Source: Flavobacteriales bacterium (GTDB lineage: Bacteria; Bacteroidota; Bacteroidia; Flavobacteriales_D; Sanyastnellaceae). From it: a stretch of 6,845 nucleotides of DNA. The DNA lies in the NCBI GenBank assembly GCA_947464885.1, contig CANHYZ010000107.1, forward strand, positions 1-6,845, read 5' to 3'. The notes beneath the pieces were generated by a model. It saw nothing but the letters and a program-made list of their open reading frames with translations. It was not told the origin of the DNA and ran no database searches. Positions 1-4,839 of the stretch are shown in pieces. The translations under genes were made by a program, and so were the position numbers. Positions within the stretch are counted from its first letter, which is position 1, and each line of letters begins with the position of its first letter.

Positions 1-1771
1 CGGCATAGGGCTTATGTAAATCGAATGAGTTGTAGTTCTCTTTGCTGTTGTTACCTGCCTCAAAGGCCACCAGCGGATTCGTGCTCATGAATCCGGCTGC
101 AATTCCTTTCTCAATTTCAGCCTTTAATTCTGCTGCACTACCGATGCACAAAGCCTCTGTGCCGTCTTCCGTGCGCCAGATGGGCAGCGGAATTCCCCAA
201 AAACGTGAGCGCGACAAATTCCAATCATTGGCATTCTCCAACCAATTCCCGAATCGGCCTGTCCCGGTAGACTCCGGTTTCCAATTGATGGTTTTATTCA
301 ATTCCACCATGCGGTTGCGCACTTCCGGAATGCGCACAAACCACGAGTCGAGCGGGTAATACAACACCGGCTTATCGGTGCGCCAACAATGCGGATAATT
401 GTGCTCGTATTTTTCTTTTTTGAACAGCTTGTTTTCATTTTGAAGCTTGAGGCAAATACGCTCATCGACGCTGAGGTAATTGAGCTTCGAAGTGTCTTTT
501 ATGAATCCTGCAAGTCGCTCTTTCTGCTTCTCCAATTCAACAGCTTTCTCTTCTTCGGAGTAGTAATCTTCCTTGACGAATTCTTCGCCAAACAGAAAGA
601 CGCCATCACTTACTTCAGGTAAAAATCGACCGCGACGATCCACGAGCGTAAGGGAGTCAATCCCGTTTTGCTTCGCCACCCGGAAGTCATCCGCACCGAA
701 GGACGGGGCAATATGGACAATACCGGTTCCATCTTCTGTTGTGACAAAGTCGCCGATAATCACACGGAATGCTTCTCCTTGCGGTTGCACAAACGGCAAG
801 AGTTGATGGTAGGTTGTGCCCGCCAGTGATTCGCCTAAAAAGGACTTTATGACTTCATAAGGAACCTGCTTATCGCCGGTCTTATAATCTTCAAACTTCA
901 ACTCAGCTTGAGCGGCCGAGAAGTATTTCCCCATTAATTCTTTTGCCAAAACAACCTGCACCGTAGCGCCGGAGTAATGGTTGATGGTTTTCACCAATAC
1001 GTATTCAATGTTCTTTCCAACTGCCAGCGCTGTGTTGCTCGGCAAGGTCCATGGTGTGGTCGTCCAGGCCAGAATGAACGTCGGCAATTCCGCTGACTTC
1101 AATTCCGGCAGCGAAGATTCCTTCACTTCAAACATCGCAACGGCAGAGGTGTCTTTCACGTTGCGGTAACACCCGGGCTGATTGAGCTCGTGTGAACTCA
1201 GACCTGTTCCCGCTGCAGGCGAGAAGGGCTGAATCGTGTATCCCTTGTACAGCAATCCCTTGTTGTAGAGCTGCTGCAGCAACCACCAGACACTCTCGAT
1301 GTACTTGTTGTCGTAGGTGACGTAAGGATCCTGCATGTCCACCCAATAGCCCATCACTCGGGTGAGTTCTTCCCATTTGTCGGTGTACTTCATCACCTCT
1401 CGGCGACAGGCATGATTGTATTCCTCTACGGTAATTTTCGTACCGATATCTTCCTTGGTAATTCCGAGTGTCTTTTCGACGGCAAGCTCAATCGGCAGGC
1501 CATGGGTATCCCAACCGGCCTTGCGTTTTACCTGCTTGCCTTTCAGTGTTTGGTATCTGCAAAAGATGTCCTTGATGGTACGCGCCATCACGTGGTGAAT
1601 GCCCGGCATGCCATTGGCACTCGGCGGTCCTTCATAAAACACAAAGGGGTTTTCCTCGCTGCGTTCTTCGATGCTGCGACGGAAGATGTGATTTGATTCC
1701 CAGAAGGCGCTCACCTCGTCGGCTATTGCCGGCAACTGAAGACCTTTGAATTCGCGATATACTTGAGCCAT
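1..1771 (-). CDS. ileS: Isoleucyl-tRNA synthetase, N-terminal 590 residues (3' end outside window)
   Basis: This cytoplasmic class I synthetase charges tRNA-Ile with isoleucine and edits misactivated valine. Translation from the ATG at 1769-1771 stays open to the window edge. The class I signature region PSANGMPGIHH lies at residues 50-60, with GIHH where most family members have HxGH. GWDTHGLPIE is at 87-96. The CP1 editing domain is marked by WTTTPWTLPSN at 236-246 and GTGIVHIAP at 348-356 followed by the acidic pair D361-D362, matching the editing-site aspartate region. NDWNLSRSRFWGIPLP, near 514-529, closes the second half of the catalytic fold. The KMSKS loop and anticodon-binding domain are not in the window. 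Bacteroidota IleRS is usually about 1,100 residues, so roughly half is seen. It lies downstream of pyk on the same strand, 99 nt away, behind a strong hairpin, so its own promoter is likely. No Shine-Dalgarno is visible. ValRS and LeuRS are less likely because the motifs fit IleRS closely. Confidence 0.96.
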   Translation of the reverse strand, partial: MAQVYREFKGLQLPAIADEVSAFWESNHIFRRSIEERSEENPFVFYEGPPSANGMPGIHHVMARTIKDIFCRYQTLKGKQVKRKAGWDTHGLPIELAVEKTLGITKEDIGTKITVEEYNHACRREVMKYTDKWEELTRVMGYWVDMQDPYVTYDNKYIESVWWLLQQLYNKGLLYKGYTIQPFSPAAGTGLSSHELNQPGCYRNVKDTSAVAMFEVKESSLPELKSAELPTFILAWTTTPWTLPSNTALAVGKNIEYVLVKTINHYSGATVQVVLAKELMGKYFSAAQAELKFEDYKTGDKQVPYEVIKSFLGESLAGTTYHQLLPFVQPQGEAFRVIIGDFVTTEDGTGIVHIAPSFGADDFRVAKQNGIDSLTLVDRRGRFLPEVSDGVFLFGEEFVKEDYYSEEEKAVELEKQKERLAGFIKDTSKLNYLSVDERICLKLQNENKLFKKEKYEHNYPHCWRTDKPVLYYPLDSWFVRIPEVRNRMVELNKTINWKPESTGTGRFGNWLENANDWNLSRSRFWGIPLPIWRTEDGTEALCIGSAAELKAEIEKGIAAGFMSTNPLVAFEAGNNSKENYNSFDLHKPYA

Positions 1772-1792
1772 GATGGGGTATGGAAAGGTTCG

Positions 1793-1800
1793 CGAAGATA
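1793..1800 (-). promoter_or_regulatory. Weak candidate -7 element for ileS
   Basis: On the minus strand this reads TATCTTCG, one mismatch from the Bacteroidota -7 consensus TAnnTTTG, and it ends 21 nt before the ileS ATG. No convincing TTTG-type -33 element is found at the expected distance upstream, where C-rich heptamer repeats lie. It is suggestive only. The main point is that ileS needs a start site between the hairpin and the ATG if the hairpin terminates pyk. Confidence 0.2.
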
Positions 1801-1803
1801 GGG

Positions 1804-1870
1804 AAATTAGGGGTGAGGGGTAAGGGGTGAGGTAATTGCTACCTTACCCCTCACCCCTCACCCCTTTGCA
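1804..1870 (-). terminator. Possible terminator or attenuator after pyk
   Basis: In the pyk transcript the heptamer inverted repeat would fold into a 26-bp stem with a GCAAU loop, starting 5 nt after the UAA stop. The stem is strong, but what follows is AAUUUCCC rather than a long U tract, so it is not a textbook intrinsic terminator. It could still protect the pyk mRNA 3' end, pause polymerase or separate pyk from ileS. Its position right after the stop codon supports a role at the transcript end; the exact mechanism is inferred. Confidence 0.4.
1809..1865. repeat. Inverted repeat of GGGGTRA heptamers between pyk and ileS
   Basis: The left arm (1809-1834) is three G-rich heptamers, GGGGTGA, GGGGTAA, GGGGTGA, followed by GGTA. 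The right arm (1840-1865) is the complementary C-rich series. The arms are 26 nt with a 5-nt loop (1835-1839). Twenty-four of 26 positions pair by Watson-Crick rules; 1822/1852 and 1829/1845 are the exceptions, one a wobble and one a mismatch in RNA from either strand. The two exceptions arise because the TAA-type heptamer is in the middle of the left arm but at the loop-proximal end of the right arm. The structure is therefore both an inverted repeat and a short tandem heptamer array on each side. It begins 5 nt after the pyk stop codon. Confidence 0.95.
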
Positions 1871-3289
1871 TTAGACCTTCGAAATCTTGATCATATTCGT
1901 CATCCCCTGCTCGCTGATAGGCATTGACGCGAGGTGAATGATGAAATCTCCGTCCTTAATCAGGTTGTTCTTCTTGAGGAAGAATCGAATATCGGCGATG
2001 GTTTGATCGGTGCTTACCATTTTATCATAGTGAAATGCGTGAACGCCCCACACCAGACTCATTTGAGTCAGAATCTTCTTATTGCTGGTGAATACAAAAA
2101 CATTTGCGTTGGGACGCCAGCTAGAAATGCGATAGCCAGTGTATCCGCTGAATGACATCGTAACCAACGCCGTTGCTTGCACGCGTGCGGCTAGGCGACA
2201 GGCGCTATAACAAACACTGTCCGTCATGAACCGCGACACATCGACATCGTTCGGCATTTCTTCATGGTAGTAAATACCGCCATACGTTTCAGCTTCGGTG
2301 ATGATGTTGTTCATGATGCGAACCGCCTCAGCCGGGTATTTTCCAACGGAAGTTTCACCACTAAGCATCACAGCATCGGCGCCATCCAGAACCGCGTTGG
2401 CAACGTCAGTTACTTCGGCGCGCGTGGGAGTCATGTTGGTAATCATGCTCTCCATCATCTGTGTGGCCACGATTACGGGCTTGGCCGCTGATACACACTT
2501 CTTGACGATTTTCTTTTGAATGAGTGGCACGCGCTCCAACGGAATCTCCACTCCTAGGTCGCCACGAGCGACCATCACCGCATCGGTTTCGCGAATAATG
2601 TCATCGATCTGGTCAACCGCTTCAGGCTTTTCAATCTTAGCAACCACTTTCGAGTGCTTATTGGCACGCGCAATGATTTCCTTGAGTGCCACTACATCCT
2701 CCGCGTTGCGGACGAACGACAGACCAATCCAGTCGATATCATTCTGCAGGGCAAACTCCAAATCTGCTAAGTCTTTCTCTGAAAGTGAAGGAAGGGAAAC
2801 CTTGGTGTTGGGCAAATTCAAACCCTTCTTCGATGACAGTGGGCCGCCTTGAATAATCTCGCATTCAACGGCATCTTTGCCATTGGTCGACAAAATGCGC
2901 ATAGCGAGTTTACCGTCGTCGAGCAACACCGTTTCTCCGGCCTTAACATCCTGGGCGAACTCCTTGTAATTCGTGTAGATGACCTTATCTGTTCCGATTT
3001 GTTTGACGGTGCTAATAGTAATTTTGTTACCGGCGACAATCTCGACACTGCCATTTTCCATTTCGCCAACGCGAAGCTTCGGCCCTTGTAAGTCCGCTAG
3101 CATTGAGGTATTCAACCCCAGCTCCTTGTTGATTTCACGGATATTGTCAACTACTTTTTGATGGTCTTCATAAGAGCCGTGGGAAAAGTTTAATCGGGCT
3201 ACATCGAGACCATTTAGAATCATTTGTTTTAGCACCTCTTTTGAGCTGCTGCTCGGGCCTATCGTGGCTACGGTTTTCGTCTTGTTCAT
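1871..3289 (-). CDS. pyk: Pyruvate kinase, complete, 472 aa
   Basis: It converts phosphoenolpyruvate and ADP to pyruvate and ATP, the final step of glycolysis, in the cytoplasm, normally as a homotetramer. The A domain opens with VATIGPSS (7-14) and ARLNFSHG (31-38), giving the conserved R32, N34 and S36. DLQGPKLRVG at 66-75 starts the B-domain lid, which runs to about residue 165. VAKIEKPEA contains the catalytic lysine K218 and the metal ligand E220; ARGDLGVEIP supplies the second ligand D244. ATQMMESM (275-282) holds T276, and TRAEVTDVANAVLDGADAVM (289-308) and LSGETSVGKYP (309-319) complete the site. The C-terminal effector domain contains SFSGYTGYRISSWRP (379-393) and ends with a conserved-looking HLASMP segment. 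The effector cannot be read from the sequence. It has the usual length for the short bacterial type, without the extra C-terminal PEP-utiliser domain. The ATG lies 9 nt after the stop of the upstream small gene, so coupled translation is likely. Confidence 0.98.
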   Translation of the reverse strand: MNKTKTVATIGPSSSSKEVLKQMILNGLDVARLNFSHGSYEDHQKVVDNIREINKELGLNTSMLADLQGPKLRVGEMENGSVEIVAGNKITISTVKQIGTDKVIYTNYKEFAQDVKAGETVLLDDGKLAMRILSTNGKDAVECEIIQGGPLSSKKGLNLPNTKVSLPSLSEKDLADLEFALQNDIDWIGLSFVRNAEDVVALKEIIARANKHSKVVAKIEKPEAVDQIDDIIRETDAVMVARGDLGVEIPLERVPLIQKKIVKKCVSAAKPVIVATQMMESMITNMTPTRAEVTDVANAVLDGADAVMLSGETSVGKYPAEAVRIMNNIITEAETYGGIYYHEEMPNDVDVSRFMTDSVCYSACRLAARVQATALVTMSFSGYTGYRISSWRPNANVFVFTSNKKILTQMSLVWGVHAFHYDKMVSTDQTIADIRFFLKKNNLIKDGDFIIHLASMPISEQGMTNMIKISKV

Positions 3290-3298
3290 GCGTTACGT

Positions 3299-3718
3299 TT
3301 ACCTGCTCTCGTCGAGCAAATGGTTTTTGTGTTTTAACTTGTTCACGTCCTGACGCTGGATGGCCAGCACAAAGTCTGCATTTCGCAGTTGCTGATAGAA
3401 CTCATCATCCGGCTCATCACCTGACATTTCGATTTTCAAGAGGTAATCGAATTGCGGTAAATCGGGCATAAACATGCCTTCGGGAGTGTTGTTATCAATC
3501 AGTGTGAATACGGTTTGATCAACCGGGTGCACCCAACGGTATTGTGCATGCACCGAAACCGAGCGCTTTCCTCGAATTTCAATGTCTTGAATACGTTTTA
3601 AACGCCATCCAAGGCACTTGTTGAGCGACCACGCCAGGCGGTAATCCTTCTCATGGCTGCTTACACCGATGATCTCAAAATCGTACTCTTCTTCTATTTC
3701 GAGGGTGTGAAAGGCCAC
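3299..3718 (-). CDS. IPExxxVDY-family protein, 139 aa, GTG start
   Basis: This is a small cytoplasmic protein of unknown function. The assignment rests on MPDLPQFDY at residues 84-92, which fits the family signature I-P-E-x-x-x-V-D-Y with conservative changes (M for I, D for E, F for V), followed by LLKIE. It is also supported by the N-terminal segment EKDYRLAWSLNK (23-34), the length, and the position directly before pyk, where the family typically sits in Bacteroidota. No signal peptide, membrane segment, metal-binding cluster or catalytic motif is visible. The protein is acidic around 100-107 and Lys/His-rich near the C terminus. The start is GTG, because an in-frame TAA stands immediately before it and the next residues match family N termini. 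No Shine-Dalgarno is evident. The 9-nt gap to pyk implies a shared transcript. A role linked to pyruvate kinase would be inference from gene order only. Confidence 0.85.
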   Translation of the reverse strand: MAFHTLEIEEEYDFEIIGVSSHEKDYRLAWSLNKCLGWRLKRIQDIEIRGKRSVSVHAQYRWVHPVDQTVFTLIDNNTPEGMFMPDLPQFDYLLKIEMSGDEPDDEFYQQLRNADFVLAIQRQDVNKLKHKNHLLDESR

Positions 3719-3818
3719 TTATTGTGTCATTTACAATGCGGACATACCTGTAGTTGCCATGTGCGAAAATCGGTGGAAAATGCCTTCACACCGACCACTG
3801 TCAACAAAAACTTATTCG
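3719..3818. other. Gap between ldcA and the small gene before pyk
   Basis: These 100 nt separate the ldcA stop from the GTG of the IPExxxVDY gene. They contain a terminator-like hairpin at 3766-3794. I expect a promoter for the downstream pair here, but no segment matches the Bacteroidota -33/-7 pattern well. A minus-strand TTGACA is present, but nothing resembling TATAAT or TAnnTTTG sits at the right spacing. No RNA gene is seen. Confidence 0.5.
3766..3794 (-). terminator. Candidate intrinsic terminator for ldcA
   Basis: In the ldcA transcript, UCGGUG (3794-3789) pairs with CACCGA (3775-3770) as a perfect 6-bp stem. After one mismatch the stem can extend with a G-U and two A-U pairs around a GGCAU loop. 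Four U residues follow directly (3769-3766). The hairpin starts 24 nt after the ldcA stop and ends 47 nt before the next gene. The U tract is short, so efficiency is uncertain. Confidence 0.45.
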
Positions 3819-4745
3819 CTAGCCCTGTTGATAGCTGATAATCGCGCCGGCAGTGGCGGGCTTCAAGGTGGCCATCCGACCGAGATAAAACGCGCGGTTA
3901 TCCGATAGATGCCCCGCCGGAAAACCAAATGCAACGGGAATTCCCAAGCGCTCGGCCGATTGCTGTATGATGGATTCCCAGCTGCTGCCCCATGGATTAT
4001 CCGAAGGAAAATTAAATGCGACGGTATTATCCCGCATCTGTGTAAAACCCCCGCACACTATGGCCTTCACCCGACTGAGCGCGCCGCATCGCTCCAACCC
4101 CCAAAGCATACGGTCGAGGTGATAGAGCATCTCATCCACATCTTCGATAAATAGTATTAGCGGTTCATCAAACTTCCATGACACGCTTCCGGCAATGCTA
4201 TAAAGCACCGAGAGGTTTCCTCCTACCAAACGTCCTTCTACTTCATGACCTGTGTATGGCAACTCACTGACAAACTCCGTCTGCTCTCCAAAAAGGCATC
4301 TGCGAAGTTCTTCCAGCGCGATAGCCGTTGCGTCGGGAAACGATATGGGCATTGTAGAGTGAATGGTAGCCAACCCGCATGAATTCAGATGACCATGCAA
4401 CACGGTAATGTCGCTGTATCCCGCAATCCACTTTGGTTTTTGTAACAACGCATCGAATCGGAGTTCATCGATAACGTGCACAGTGCCGTAGCCTCCGCGG
4501 GCTATAATGACAGCATTCACTTCCGGATCATCGAGCATCTCTTGCAAACCACTGCAACGCAGATCAGCCGAACCTGCCAATTGGAAATTGTGCGTATACA
4601 CCTGATCGGCCACTTTCACGCGTAGGCCCCAACCGGTAAAAAGATCTAGTGCCGGCTGCAACTGCTCGCGACTGACCCAGCGGGCGGTAGCTGCGATTCC
4701 GATACAGTCGCCTGATTTTAAAAAAGGAGGAAGCGGAAGTGTCAT
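3819..4745 (-). CDS. ldcA: LD-carboxypeptidase, peptidase family S66 (LdcA-like), 308 aa
   Basis: LdcA enzymes remove the terminal D-alanine from murein tetrapeptides through an L,D-bond in the cytoplasm, so the tripeptide can be recycled. Numbered from the ATG at 4743-4745, the S66 motifs occur in order: N-terminal LPPFLKSGDCIGI; ARGGYG at 82-87; the nucleophile elbow GYSD with S111; LFIEDVDEMLYHLDRML with catalytic E201; and GFPAGH with H279. The Ser-Glu-His triad spacing is close to that of the characterised Pseudomonas enzyme (S115, E217, H285). There is no signal peptide. The frame could extend upstream to a TTG at 4776-4778, adding 11 residues. I prefer the ATG because family N termini start just before the LPP..LK.GD segment and the resulting length is typical of LdcA. 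MccF-type immunity peptidases belong to the same family but are usually longer, so LdcA is the better call. It is divergent from metG and is followed by a candidate terminator. Confidence 0.92.
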   Translation of the reverse strand: MTLPLPPFLKSGDCIGIAATARWVSREQLQPALDLFTGWGLRVKVADQVYTHNFQLAGSADLRCSGLQEMLDDPEVNAVIIARGGYGTVHVIDELRFDALLQKPKWIAGYSDITVLHGHLNSCGLATIHSTMPISFPDATAIALEELRRCLFGEQTEFVSELPYTGHEVEGRLVGGNLSVLYSIAGSVSWKFDEPLILFIEDVDEMLYHLDRMLWGLERCGALSRVKAIVCGGFTQMRDNTVAFNFPSDNPWGSSWESIIQQSAERLGIPVAFGFPAGHLSDNRAFYLGRMATLKPATAGAIISYQQG

Positions 4746-4839
4746 CTGAAAACTATCTTGCGCTCCAAATCTGCGCAATAATTCAATGGCTGCGCAGGAC
4801 GATTGCCGCAGTTATACACGGCAGACTTAACAGCACATC
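4746..4839. promoter_or_regulatory. Divergent ldcA/metG control region
   Basis: These 94 nt must hold the promoters of both genes if ldcA starts at 4745. CTGCGCA occurs twice in direct orientation (4771-4777 and 4790-4796, 19 nt start to start), with a related TTGCGC at 4758-4763. Further toward metG, TGCCG (4804-4808) and CGGCA (4819-4823) form a short inverted repeat around an A/T-rich loop. On the minus strand CAGATTTG (4773-4766) is one mismatch from the Bacteroidota -7 consensus and lies 20 nt before the ldcA ATG, but lacks a well-spaced -33 element. No good metG promoter is recognisable and there is no clear Shine-Dalgarno before either gene. Confidence 0.4.

Noticed and set aside
42..359. 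Plus-strand open frame of 105 codons
   Set aside because: It lies wholly within ileS on the other strand, has no recognisable domain, and the ileS reading is continuous with clear synthetase motifs.
1128..1376. Minus-strand open frame of 82 codons inside ileS
   Set aside because: It is the ileS sequence read in another frame; the true frame gives the conserved IleRS segment there.
1809..1865. CRISPR array or insertion-sequence end
   Set aside because: The repeat has 7-nt units with no spacers, and there is no transposase gene or target-site duplication nearby.
2520..2852. Plus-strand open frame of 110 codons opposite pyk
   Set aside because: It is an antisense shadow of the pyruvate kinase active-site region and its composition resembles no known protein.
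3719..3818. Sigma70-like promoter using the minus-strand TTGACA
   Set aside because: At 17-19 nt downstream only ATTTTC or CATTTTCC is found, which fits neither TATAAT nor TAnnTTTG.
3819..4745. Microcin C immunity peptidase (MccF) as the function
   Set aside because: The family is shared, but length and triad spacing fit LdcA, and no microcin biosynthesis or transport genes are in view.
4746..4839. Riboswitch or T-box leader in front of metG
   Set aside because: The upstream space is only 94 nt, with no specifier stem or conserved T-box sequence and no terminator structure, so no leader RNA can be supported.
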